Below, in pieces: positions 39,497-47,439 of a stretch of DNA of 64,000 nucleotides. The DNA is taken from the NCBI RefSeq assembly GCF_014698755.1, contig NZ_JACJTO010000003.1, positions 62,001 to 126,000 of the forward strand, written 5' to 3'. The notes under the pieces are model-generated. The model was not told the origin of the DNA. It searched no databases and saw only the letters and a program-made list of their open reading frames with translations. A program made the translations under genes and the position numbers. The stretch's first letter is position 1; each line of letters opens with the position of its first letter. The stretch comes from Aphanizomenon flos-aquae FACHB-1287 (GTDB lineage: Bacteria > Cyanobacteriota > Cyanobacteriia > Cyanobacteriales > Nostocaceae).

Positions 39497-40156
39497 TTGA
39501 CCCCTAAATCATTAACTAAAAAACAACGAGCTTTAGCAATTCTTTCCCGTATCCAGGAGCTTTATCCAGATGCAACTTGCTCTTTAGATTATGCGACTCC
39601 TGTACAATTATTAGTAGCAACTATTCTTTCCGCTCAATGTACAGATGAAAGGGTAAATAAAGTAACACCAGGATTATTTAAGCGATTTCCTGATGCGGAA
39701 AGTTTAGCAAATGCAGATTTAACAGAATTAGAAGAATTGGTGCGTTCGACGGGTTTTTATCGCAATAAAGCCAAAAATATTCAAGGTGCTTGTCGAATGA
39801 TTGTTCAGGATTTTAATGCTGTTGTTCCCAACAAAATGGAAGAGTTATTAAAACTTCCAGGAGTAGCCCGGAAAACTGCAAATGTAGTTTTAGCCCATGC
39901 TTATGGTATCAATGCTGGAGTGACTGTAGATACTCACGTGAAGCGATTAAGTCAGCGTTTGGGGTTGACGAAAAATACTGAACCTGTGGGAATTGAGAAA
40001 GATTTAATGAAGTTATTACCTCAACCAGATTGGGAGAATTGGTCAATTAGATTAATTTATCATGGTCGCGCTGTGTGTAAAGCTCGTTCTCCTGGTTGTG
40101 ATATTTGTAAGTTGGCTGATTTGTGCGATATGAATTTGTCTCCTGCAAAGTCGTAA
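39497..40156 (+). CDS. nth: Endonuclease III (DNA glycosylase/AP lyase)
   Basis: 219 residues. Endonuclease III removes oxidised pyrimidines and nicks AP sites in base-excision repair. The helix-hairpin-helix with catalytic Lys is LPGVARKTANVVLAHAYG (Lys in RKTAN), the catalytic Asp is in GVTVDTHVKR, and the 4Fe-4S cluster ligands are CKARSPGCDICKLADLC (C-x6-C-x2-C-x5-C). The start is a TTG at 39497; no ATG precedes the conserved region QRALAILSRIQELYP in frame. Length is normal. Confidence 0.95.
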   Translation: MTPKSLTKKQRALAILSRIQELYPDATCSLDYATPVQLLVATILSAQCTDERVNKVTPGLFKRFPDAESLANADLTELEELVRSTGFYRNKAKNIQGACRMIVQDFNAVVPNKMEELLKLPGVARKTANVVLAHAYGINAGVTVDTHVKRLSQRLGLTKNTEPVGIEKDLMKLLPQPDWENWSIRLIYHGRAVCKARSPGCDICKLADLCDMNLSPAKS

Positions 40157-40202
40157 AGAGTAATTTAATGATTATTAAACTCTTCATACTTTAGGTTAAT
40201 TT

Positions 40203-40649
40203 TCAAATATTTTCATCCTCCCAAAGTGTATAGATTTCTTCAAAAACTTCATCCCAACTTAAAGCAATAATTTCTGGTTTTTTACCCATTTCATCTCTAG
40301 CATCCTGTTTCGCAGATGCAAAACATTTATCCCAAATTGACTCTAAAAACTCTTGATTGAGACTTGGCATTTCCTCCTGACTATCGGTAATTTCTCGTCT
40401 TGCTGACCGAATAGAAATGACCCAACTAGGACTACGTTTTTCAGGTTGACATTTCCATTTAATTATATGTAGCATTAATCGAGTTAATTGACTACTCACC
40501 GCCCTTTTTTCTGATCGTCCCATTGACTCTACTAAATTCTCTAAAATTTGATCAACTTCTGTCATTTTTCCCTCTTGTAGTAATTGCTTTGCCTTTACCA
40601 CAGCTAAGTATGGCGATTGAAATACCAACTCATTCCATGCTAGTGTCAT
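40203..40649 (-). CDS. DUF29 family protein
   Basis: 148 residues. DUF29 members are small cyanobacterial and proteobacterial proteins of unknown function. The family core is visible: VDQILENLVESMGRSEKRAV, SQLTRLMLHIIKWKCQPEKR and SPSWVISIRSARREI. It is helical and cytoplasmic. It stands just before a cluster of PIN toxin-antitoxin genes, a common neighbourhood for DUF29, but no specific partner is seen. The 219 bases after its start contain a hairpin repeat described separately. Confidence 0.85.
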   Translation of the reverse strand: MTLAWNELVFQSPYLAVVKAKQLLQEGKMTEVDQILENLVESMGRSEKRAVSSQLTRLMLHIIKWKCQPEKRSPSWVISIRSARREITDSQEEMPSLNQEFLESIWDKCFASAKQDARDEMGKKPEIIALSWDEVFEEIYTLWEDENI

Positions 40650-40807
40650 GATTTATTACCTCTCTAATATCAAGTAAACACTTCACTCATTTAAACTTTC
40701 TTCTTGCGGAAAAAATAAGGAATAATTAGAGGATTTCGCTTCTCAATAGTCTCAGGACTTACGCAAAATATTCCTCAAACTCTTATCCTCAATTGTAGCT
40801 AAAAATT

Positions 40808-40868
40808 GTCTGATACGCTATCAGACAGTTAAATATTAATAGAAAACGGTGCATTACATTTCATTAAC
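40808..40868. repeat. Hairpin repeat at the 3' side of the PIN gene (short copy)
   Basis: GTCTGATA-CGC-TATCAGAC is a perfect stem (40808-40826), followed by CAGTTAAATATTAATAGAAA and GGTGCATTACATTTCATTAA, which runs straight into the stop codon of the next gene (40869-40871). Fuller copies are at 42184-42490 and 43197-43428. Confidence 0.75.
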
Positions 40869-41270
40869 TTACTCTGCCCAATTTTCTAATAATAGATTAG
40901 GAATGCGAGAAAATTCGCGGATATTGTTAGTAACGAGAGTAATATCTAAGCTCATTGAATGAGCAGCAATTAACATATCCATGGGTCCAATAACAAGCCC
41001 TTTACTTTCTAAATCACTTCTCATATATCCATAAATTACTGCTGCATCTTGACTAAATTCAATAATTTCTAAAGGAAGTAAAAACTGCATAAGGGCATTT
41101 TTATTTTTCTCTTGTTGCTGACTTTTATAAACACCATATTCTAATTCAGCAACGGTAATGGAAGAAATGCCAATATCAGAAATTGACAAAGTTTGAAATC
41201 GTGCTATAACTTTTTCTGGTTTTTGCTTAATCAGATAAATACAGATGTTGGTATGGAGAAGATATTGCAT
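40869..41270 (-). CDS. VapC-type PIN-domain toxin
   Basis: 133-residue VapC endoribonuclease. The first strand LLHTNICIYLIKQKPE gives the leading residue (here His-Thr-Asn in place of Asp-Thr-Asn at the motif), ISSITVAELEYGVYKSQQQ holds the conserved Glu, and IGPMDMLIAAHSMSLDITLVTNNIREFSRIP the C-terminal acidic pair (quoted in outline). The usual D in the first position is replaced by H in LLHTNIC, which could reduce activity. Its antitoxin lies upstream with no gap (41271). Confidence 0.85.
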   Translation of the reverse strand: MQYLLHTNICIYLIKQKPEKVIARFQTLSISDIGISSITVAELEYGVYKSQQQEKNKNALMQFLLPLEIIEFSQDAAVIYGYMRSDLESKGLVIGPMDMLIAAHSMSLDITLVTNNIREFSRIPNLLLENWAE

Positions 41271-41498
41271 TTAAAACTCCTCTCTTTTATCAATAGGAAG
41301 TTGATCTCTAGTCATCATAAAATCATCGGAAAATTGATTTAAACTATCAATTAAAGTTTGCCAAGGATTATCTTTACTAATAAGAATAATGGCATTACCA
41401 ATTTTTTTGATATAAACTTCTGTACCTGTCATTTTAAAATCTGGGGGTAATATCACTGTTTGATGAATACCATCACTGGTAAGTTTAGCTGTATTCAT
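41271..41498 (-). CDS. VapB-type AbrB-fold antitoxin
   Basis: 75 residues. MNTAKLTSDGIHQTVILPPD followed by FKMTGTEVYIKKIGNAIILI is a SpoVT/AbrB-like swapped-hairpin antitoxin N-terminus; the tail (LNQFSDDFMMTRDQLPIDK) is the toxin-binding part. The stop abuts the VapC start, so they are co-translated. It probably represses its own promoter. Confidence 0.88.
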   Translation of the reverse strand: MNTAKLTSDGIHQTVILPPDFKMTGTEVYIKKIGNAIILISKDNPWQTLIDSLNQFSDDFMMTRDQLPIDKREEF

Positions 41499-41520
41499 GA
41501 TTATTTCCTCTCATTAATGC

Positions 41521-41904
41521 CTAACGCACTACTCTAACTTCAACTCCCACATTAATACTACCCCATAACCGATCAGTTGTTAGAACAGGTTGATTGAGAA
41601 AAATAGCTAATGCTAAACAAGCTCTATCACCAAATGAAAGTCCGATTGATTTAGTATTTGGGCGCAACATTCCCGCTTTTAATGCTTGTTCTTTATTAAA
41701 ATCAATAACTTCAAGATTGAGATTAGAAAGAATCTGTCTAATATCTTCTTCCGGGACTCCTGCATCTGCTAATTTTGCTATAACTTCAGATAAATTCACC
41801 GTACTAATGGCAGCTTTACCGATAAATCTTAAAACTTCTTCGCTACCAGTTTCTTGATTGAGTAAAGCTAAAATAGCAGAAGCATCTACAACAACTTCAC
41901 TCAT
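41521..41904 (-). CDS. VapC-like PIN-domain toxin
   Basis: 127 residues. VVVDASAILALLNQETGSEE supplies the first Asp, AAISTVNLSEVIAKLADAGV the Glu, and LSFGDRACLALAIFLNQPVLTTDRLW the last acidic residues (quoted in outline), all intact. A PIN ribonuclease of this size is normal. It overlaps the preceding antitoxin gene by 8 bases, indicating coupling. Confidence 0.9.
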   Translation of the reverse strand: MSEVVVDASAILALLNQETGSEEVLRFIGKAAISTVNLSEVIAKLADAGVPEEDIRQILSNLNLEVIDFNKEQALKAGMLRPNTKSIGLSFGDRACLALAIFLNQPVLTTDRLWGSINVGVEVRVVR

Positions 41905-42139
41905 TTAAACTTTCCTCTCTTCGTTCCTGAATTAATTCTTCAGACAGTTTTCTACTAGCAGGAATATATTTTCTAAAAATAGCCTGAGCATTTTTCACAG
42001 AAGTTTGAACATGATGAGTAATTGGGCTATCTTCTAATACAAGAACAGCATTATATTCTCCCATTGGTATATCTACAGGAGAATTGACTAATAATTTACC
42101 ATCATTTGTTATAGTTACTTTTATGTCTAGTGTTTTCAT
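41897..42139 (-). CDS. Antitoxin of the second PIN module in this cluster
   Basis: 80 residues. The N-terminus MKTLDIKVTITNDGKLLVNS and VDIPMGEYNAVLVLED form a small beta unit, and the C-terminal half (RKYIPASRKLSEELIQERRE) is a charged helix suited to binding the toxin. The class is not obvious; position, size and overlap with the PIN gene support the antitoxin call. Confidence 0.78.
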   Translation of the reverse strand: MKTLDIKVTITNDGKLLVNSPVDIPMGEYNAVLVLEDSPITHHVQTSVKNAQAIFRKYIPASRKLSEELIQERREESLNE

Positions 42140-42183
42140 AGTTAACTCAATTAGTGAATGATCATGTTAATTATACCAAATTT

Positions 42184-42490
42184 TTCTGAATCAGGATGTC
42201 CAGGATTTGAGGATGTACAGGATATTTTTTTAATATTCATCTACATTTTCAGAAATTGCATTTTGTCAGAATCAGGATTTCCAGGATTTGAGGATGTATA
42301 GGATGTTTTTTTAATATTCATCTGCATTTTCAGAAATTGCGCTAATTCAAATATCCCAGAATATCAATATCAAATATTATCCTGTTAATCCTTTAATCCT
42401 GGTTATCCTGATATGGCTAACGCCACGCTTCGCTATCAGACAGTTAAATATTAATAAAAAACGGTGCATTACATTTCATTAACGCACCCT
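42184..42490. repeat. Composite interspersed repeat (long copy) ending in a hairpin
   Basis: Contains two tandem heads (GAATCAGGATGTCCAGGATT at 42187 and a diverged one from 42269), then CCTGTTAATCCTTTAATCCT, TGGCTAACGCCACGCTTCGC, TATCAGACAG and a hairpin GGTGCATTA/TAACGCACC (42463-42488). The region from 42261 is collinear with 43197-43428. It fills the 357-base gap between two PIN modules, leaving only seven bases before the next stop codon. Confidence 0.85.
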
Positions 42491-42496
42491 AAAAAA

Positions 42497-42664
42497 TCAG
42501 CGTGATTTTACCACTGTCTTCAAGGGAAGAGAAATAATTTTTCTGCCACTTGTTGCTTGTTTTTTTCTTAAATCAGCACAAATAGCTGCTAAATCATAAT
42601 TAAATGACTTAGCTTGTTCATCTCTGATTTTCCGAATTTCTGCCAAAACTTCATCATTCAACAT
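42497..42664 (-). CDS. Small antitoxin-like protein partner of the third PIN gene
   Basis: A 55-residue gene, ATG at 42662-42664, stop at 42497-42499. It reads MLNDEVLAEIRKIRDEQAKS then FNYDLAAICADLRKKQATSG, resembling the small conserved partner proteins found next to PIN-domain toxins of this type (starting MLNDEVLxEVRxxR). It lies 3 bases after the PIN gene stop, in the reverse of the usual antitoxin-toxin order. Confidence 0.72.
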   Translation of the reverse strand: MLNDEVLAEIRKIRDEQAKSFNYDLAAICADLRKKQATSGRKIISLPLKTVVKSR

Positions 42665-42667
42665 AAA

Positions 42668-43141
42668 TTATTCTCCTAACATTTCATAAGGTGTACATAT
42701 TGTTGGTAGTTCATATCCTAAACTATCAGCAATCTGTGAGAGTTTTTTCTGAATATAGGGGTTAGCAATGTGTTTACAATTCCATGTTAACAGATAATCT
42801 AAACCATAGACGGTAGCTGTAGCAATGTGAACAGTATCATAAGCAGCAGTGGGTGGTAAATTACTTTGTTTTTGAAATTCCTGTGCTAAGTTTTGGACTG
42901 GTTCTGTGATATCAAGTAGAGGAAAGTTATTTAAAACTTCTATTCTTTTATTCACCATTTCTGGATCACCTTTTGCTGCTTCTTGCAATACCAGTTGAGA
43001 AATGTAAATAGTAAAAGAATTTCTCTGAGTATCCCACCAATCTCTTGTTATTTCCGCATTAGCAGCAACAATTAGATTTTTACTAGGTCTTGCTGTTAAA
43101 TAACCAATAATACTTGTTTCTATGTATATTGTTTTGGTCAT
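42668..43141 (-). CDS. PIN-domain toxin (VapC family)
   Basis: 157 residues. The PIN core is seen in IYIETSIIGYLTARPSKNLI (Glu at the first acidic position), ISQLVLQEAAKGDPEMV (Glu), and PTAAYDTVHIATATVYGLDYLLTWNCKHIAN, where the Asp and following residues complete the site (quoted in outline). It is a longer, distinct PIN branch common in cyanobacteria. The partner is the 55-residue gene just downstream. The whole pair is framed by two collinear direct repeats (42261-42490 and 43197-43428). Confidence 0.87.
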   Translation of the reverse strand: MTKTIYIETSIIGYLTARPSKNLIVAANAEITRDWWDTQRNSFTIYISQLVLQEAAKGDPEMVNKRIEVLNNFPLLDITEPVQNLAQEFQKQSNLPPTAAYDTVHIATATVYGLDYLLTWNCKHIANPYIQKKLSQIADSLGYELPTICTPYEMLGE

Positions 43142-43196
43142 ATTATTAAAGTGTGATTACTTTGCTAAATTTACTATACAGTATCTTGTTAATCTT

Positions 43197-43428
43197 TTTT
43201 GTCAGAATCAGGATGTCCAGGATTTGAGGATGTACAGGATGGTTTTTTAATATTCATCTATATTTTCAACAGTTGCACTAATTTTAATATTCTGTGAATA
43301 TCAATATCAAATATTATCCTGTTAATGCTTTAATCCTGGGTATCCTGATATGGCTAACGCCACGCTACGCTATCAGACAGTTAAATTTTAATAAAAAACG
43401 GTGCGTTACATTTCATTAACGCACCCTA
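43197..43428. repeat. Composite interspersed repeat (third copy) with perfect hairpin
   Basis: GTCAGAATCAGGATGTCCAG starts it at 43201; GGATGTACAGGATGG, CCTGTTAATGCTTTAATCCT, TGGCTAACGCCACGCTACGC, TATCAGACAG and a perfect hairpin GGTGCGTTA/TAACGCACC (43400-43425, 8-base loop) follow. It fills most of the 319-base gap downstream of the DUF262 gene, where the hairpin may serve as transcript terminator. Confidence 0.85.
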
Positions 43429-43460
43429 CAATATAATCAATATAAAATAGTATGATAATT

Positions 43461-45023
43461 TTACTCTATATATTTAATAATTTCCATAGTTTCGACAAAC
43501 TCACGTTCTTTAGATTTTAAATACTCATTTCTTTTGTCAATAAAACCATCATCTATTTTACCTTGGTTATATAAACTAACCATTTCTTTTGTTATGAAAT
43601 GCTTTTCTAAAATATCACTATTAGAATTAATAAAGTTATTTAATATTTTATTATCAGTTGATTGATCAAATTCAGAGGATAATCTCAAAATTATATTACC
43701 CGGAGTTCTATCTCTTTTAGAAGAAATAAAAATTTCCTTTATTCCTTCCATATCTTGAGGTTCATTATCACCAAGAATTGATTTTAAATAAAATAATTGT
43801 AATGCTTTTGGTCTAACTCCTGTAAAGTTTAATTTACTTGGATACTTGGCTGTAGTAAATTCTATATCATCCTTTATCTGATAAATACCATTAGGATGTT
43901 TTCCTTGTGCAAAGTCACAAAAAACTTGATAAGCATTTCTTTGTTGACTTAAAGAATATATTGTAAAATAATTAGAATAGGTAGTTATCCAAAACCATTT
44001 TTTTAAAAATTGCAATTCTACAACAGTAGGATCTGGATTTAATCTAAAATATTCAGATATAAAAATTAATTGAGCAGGATAAGGTAGTAAACGAATGTCT
44101 ATTACAAATAGTTTTTTATATAAAAACTTTACTGTTTTTTCAATATGTATGTAAGCAGCTTGTGTAAAATATTCTAAATTATCCTTTAATAAGTCTTCTC
44201 TATTAACATCATAATAGAATGTTCCTCTAGCATTATAAATACATTTTAAAATCATATCTCTTTTCAAATCTTCAAAATTATAACTATTTAAAGTGTTGAG
44301 AAATTCAGTAATTGAATCTATTAGCTTAAATTTCATTTCAACATAGCTTCTTGCTGATAATATATAGTCTTCAGAAATTTCTGTTCCTGTTGAGTTTAGT
44401 CTTGCAAAAATTTCTACAGCACTTTTGATATCACCTCCTTTTATTTCTACATAAGGTAATCTATATTTGTGCAGAATATCATGTAAATTTCTTACATTAT
44501 CAATATATTCATTTTTTTCAATTTCTGTAATGTTTTCTTTATCTAATTGGCGAATAAAATCAAATAATTCACGATTGTCATAAACTTTATAAAGAGGTAT
44601 TGAAAAAATATTATCTTTTCTCGTTTGTTTGCTGAAATTATTTTCTTTAATATCAAAGAAAATTAAAAATTCTTTTAATTTAATATGATTTATTTCTTCA
44701 GGAAAGTTTTTAGGATTCATCAATACTCCAAATAATGTAGATATTCTTTGAAACCCATCTAATACATATTTAATATCACTATTTGATTTTTTGATGATGT
44801 ATGGACCTATTTCATTTTTAGTTTTGTAATCTTTAGTTTTCCAAAATAATAAACTACCTATGGGATAACCTTTTAAAATACTATCAAATAATTCCAGTAT
44901 TTGAGAGGTTTTCCAAACAAATTCTCTTTGAAATACAGGAATTTGATAACCTCCATTAGCTATCTCTTCTAATAAATCTTCAAGATATATAGTATCAGGT
45001 TTTACACTTATTTTATCGTTCAT
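43461..45023 (-). CDS. DUF262 protein of the ATPase/TOPRIM-like operon
   Basis: 520 residues. The N-terminal DUF262 domain is clear: GGYQIPVFQREFVWKTSQIL, SILKGYPIGSLLFWK and YVLDGFQRISTLFGVL (DGxQR motif near residue 90), then IFARLNSTGTEISEDYIL, the GmrS/GmrD-type recognition of a nucleotide-driven ParB fold. No C-terminal HNH (DUF1524) endonuclease motif is visible; residues about 320-520 are helical and unassigned. It overlaps the TOPRIM-like gene by 4 bases (stop-start ATGA), so the three genes form one translationally coupled operon. It may be the effector or the nucleotide-dependent switch. Confidence 0.85.
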   Translation of the reverse strand: MNDKISVKPDTIYLEDLLEEIANGGYQIPVFQREFVWKTSQILELFDSILKGYPIGSLLFWKTKDYKTKNEIGPYIIKKSNSDIKYVLDGFQRISTLFGVLMNPKNFPEEINHIKLKEFLIFFDIKENNFSKQTRKDNIFSIPLYKVYDNRELFDFIRQLDKENITEIEKNEYIDNVRNLHDILHKYRLPYVEIKGGDIKSAVEIFARLNSTGTEISEDYILSARSYVEMKFKLIDSITEFLNTLNSYNFEDLKRDMILKCIYNARGTFYYDVNREDLLKDNLEYFTQAAYIHIEKTVKFLYKKLFVIDIRLLPYPAQLIFISEYFRLNPDPTVVELQFLKKWFWITTYSNYFTIYSLSQQRNAYQVFCDFAQGKHPNGIYQIKDDIEFTTAKYPSKLNFTGVRPKALQLFYLKSILGDNEPQDMEGIKEIFISSKRDRTPGNIILRLSSEFDQSTDNKILNNFINSNSDILEKHFITKEMVSLYNQGKIDDGFIDKRNEYLKSKEREFVETMEIIKYIE

Positions 45024-46078
45024 ATTATTTTCGCTATTTTTAGTAAAATTTGTTCAAGTTCAGAAATTTCCTCTATTGTTCCATCAGGTAATTCAATTCT
45101 CACTTTGTGATGTTCGCATCTTTGTTCAAGTTGATAGTAAGAAAAATTACCAAGAAACATTTTTGGAAATTCCTCTTTGATATCTATTTGACCTATATTG
45201 TCCTTATTATAGTCTATAAAATCTAAATCACTTTCACTTTTACTAAGTAAATCATTTTTCTGTGTTTGAGTAATTAATGGAGCTTTTTCAAACAATATAT
45301 CTAAAGGAATATAATTTTCGATTTTTCTCTTGTATAGAATATGCCATATAATTAGATCATTAGGTTCATATTCATAGTCAGTAGATGTAATAATATCTGC
45401 GTCTTTTTTCTTTTTAAAATATCTAATTTCTTTTATATGAGGTGTTTGAAAACCATTTTTAATGTTTTTATCACTATCAAAAATAGCCATTAGTTTATAT
45501 TGATAAATATTATGATAACGTTTTTTATTTATCCATTGTTCTGTGATTTTAATAAAATGAGTAACACCACCAGCATGAGCAGATTCTATCCTTTCCTCAC
45601 TAATTGCTTTATTTAATAATTGATAAATAGGTTTTCTTTTAATGGTTTTCATGGAAGCATTACTATATTTTTGACAGATACCCCTAATAAAATCCCAATC
45701 ATTAATACCGTTTTCCACAATTATTTGAGAACGCTCTGTTAGAATTTTATAAGCATCCCTGGGATTTATTTCTCCTGGATTAATTCCAATATGTAAATGA
45801 GTCAAATAATTTCTGTGTAATCCAGTAATATTATTTGAATCATATATTTTCTCATAAATATAAATTTTAAAATTTTCCTGTTCATTACCTAATAATTTAG
45901 CAATTTTATTTTGATAAAAAATATATTTATTATCCTGATCAAAAAAAATACTTTCAATACTTCCAATATCTATAAAATGATTATTATTAGTTAATAATTC
46001 AACTAATATTTTAGCTAAATAAGATTGAATTTCTGAATTTTGATCCTGAAAAATTGCGGGGTTAAAATATATGATCAT
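45020..46078 (-). CDS. TOPRIM-like nuclease domain protein
   Basis: 352 residues with no family I can name exactly. The centre has the pattern of a TOPRIM fold: SQIIVENGINDWDFIRGICQ (conserved Glu), GGVTHFIKITEQW, then YKLMAIFDSDKN (DxD). This is the arrangement of OLD-family and DUF4435/PARIS-type nucleases, usually encoded beside an ABC-like ATPase. The N-terminal 110 residues are an unknown alpha/beta region; the C-terminal 100 are helical with LEQRCEHHKVRIEL. It lies 25 bases after the ATPase gene and overlaps DUF262. The TOPRIM call depends on short motifs. Confidence 0.62.
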   Translation of the reverse strand: MIIYFNPAIFQDQNSEIQSYLAKILVELLTNNNHFIDIGSIESIFFDQDNKYIFYQNKIAKLLGNEQENFKIYIYEKIYDSNNITGLHRNYLTHLHIGINPGEINPRDAYKILTERSQIIVENGINDWDFIRGICQKYSNASMKTIKRKPIYQLLNKAISEERIESAHAGGVTHFIKITEQWINKKRYHNIYQYKLMAIFDSDKNIKNGFQTPHIKEIRYFKKKKDADIITSTDYEYEPNDLIIWHILYKRKIENYIPLDILFEKAPLITQTQKNDLLSKSESDLDFIDYNKDNIGQIDIKEEFPKMFLGNFSYYQLEQRCEHHKVRIELPDGTIEEISELEQILLKIAKII

Positions 46079-46103
46079 ATTGCTATCCTGGTTATAGTTA
46101 CTG

Positions 46104-47336
46104 TTACTGTTCTTGTTCTTTTCTTCTCAGTGCTTTTTGCATTTCTAATATCTCTTTCATACCTTCATTAAAAACCCCCTCTGGCCAATCACTTAAAACC
46201 CCTTTTTCATCAACAGTTATTTCTCGTAATTCTTTACCTTTCAATTCAGCATCTTCTATCCAGTAAATTATTAAATCATCTTTAGTAAAACCAAAATCAT
46301 TTTCAACTATTAATTTACGCAACCGCAAGATAATATTCTCAGAATGAGTTTCAATAATAAAAGTCTGATTATTTTCTTTTGCTGACTTTGCAAATAATTC
46401 AGCTAAATCACCATGTGCAGCAGGATGTAAATGTAATTCTGGTTGTTCTAAAACAATTATTGAATCAGGTCTATCAGCAACATTAGCACGAACAACTAAA
46501 GGTAATGCTTGATTCATTCCTTGTCCCACATCCATAATATTTACTTCAGTATCATTTTTAGAAAGTAAAATTTGAATAAGAGGTTTTTTACTTGTATCAT
46601 TTACTATCAATTCCCAACCGTCAAAATATTCCTTGTACCATTTTTTTACATTTTCATGCAATTTATCATCTTCTTTTAATTTACTTATTCCCAGCATTGC
46701 ATAAGCATTTTCACCTGTAACACCTGTATCTCGAAATTCTTTTTGACCAGTTAAATAGAAATATCTTTCTGGCAAAATTCTAAATGGACCAATATAATCA
46801 ACCTCAATTTTCTGTATTTGAAATTCCTTAGACAAATCTTGATTGGTATCTTTGTATGTAAACTTAGTAGGAATAAATCCTTTAAATTTACATTGATACT
46901 CTATTTGAGTATTTTTATCATAATATTTGTTATCTCTTAATTCAATCTCAATTTCTTTTATATCATCTTTATATTTCCATTCATAAATTTCTAATTCATA
47001 GCTATCCTTTTTACCATATTTAGTATATTTTTCTCTTATAGAAACTTCTATCACTACATTATTTTCATAATAAATCTGAAAATTTAAAAAACTACCTGAT
47101 TTATTTCCAAAAAATAAATTCTTAAACTCTTCACCTAATTCTACTCCTTTATTGTTTAGTAAAATCGGTTCATTAATATCTCCATTAAGGGAATTTTCCA
47201 GCAAAGTAAACAGTTTAGCAATAGAACTTTTACCAGAACTATTTTTACCTATCAAAATAGTAATAGGTTTTAATTGCATTGTTTGCTCTTCATAAAATGC
47301 TTTGTAGTTTTTAAATGAAATAGATTTGACTTTCAT
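46104..47336 (-). CDS. AAA/ABC-type ATPase with DUF3696 C-terminus
   Basis: 410 residues. Walker A is LIGKNSSGKSSIAKLF (near residue 30), the ABC-like signature MDVGQGMNQALPLVV, Walker B IIVLEQPELHLHPAAHGD, and the H-loop FIIETHSENIILRL; the C-terminus DWPEGVFNEGMKEILEM is the DUF3696 tail. ATPases of this OLD-like type lead many defence systems (Gabija, PARIS, Septu-like), where ATP hydrolysis or sensing licenses a nuclease. First gene of the three-gene operon. All motor residues are intact. Confidence 0.88.
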   Translation of the reverse strand: MKVKSISFKNYKAFYEEQTMQLKPITILIGKNSSGKSSIAKLFTLLENSLNGDINEPILLNNKGVELGEEFKNLFFGNKSGSFLNFQIYYENNVVIEVSIREKYTKYGKKDSYELEIYEWKYKDDIKEIEIELRDNKYYDKNTQIEYQCKFKGFIPTKFTYKDTNQDLSKEFQIQKIEVDYIGPFRILPERYFYLTGQKEFRDTGVTGENAYAMLGISKLKEDDKLHENVKKWYKEYFDGWELIVNDTSKKPLIQILLSKNDTEVNIMDVGQGMNQALPLVVRANVADRPDSIIVLEQPELHLHPAAHGDLAELFAKSAKENNQTFIIETHSENIILRLRKLIVENDFGFTKDDLIIYWIEDAELKGKELREITVDEKGVLSDWPEGVFNEGMKEILEMQKALRRKEQEQ

Positions 47337-47439
47337 AATGTTTAAAGCTGTATTACTCTGTATTCACTGAAATATTTGATTTGGAATAATTATACTATTT
47401 TTTTATTCCAAATCCGAAAAAATTTGCTTTTAACCTAAA

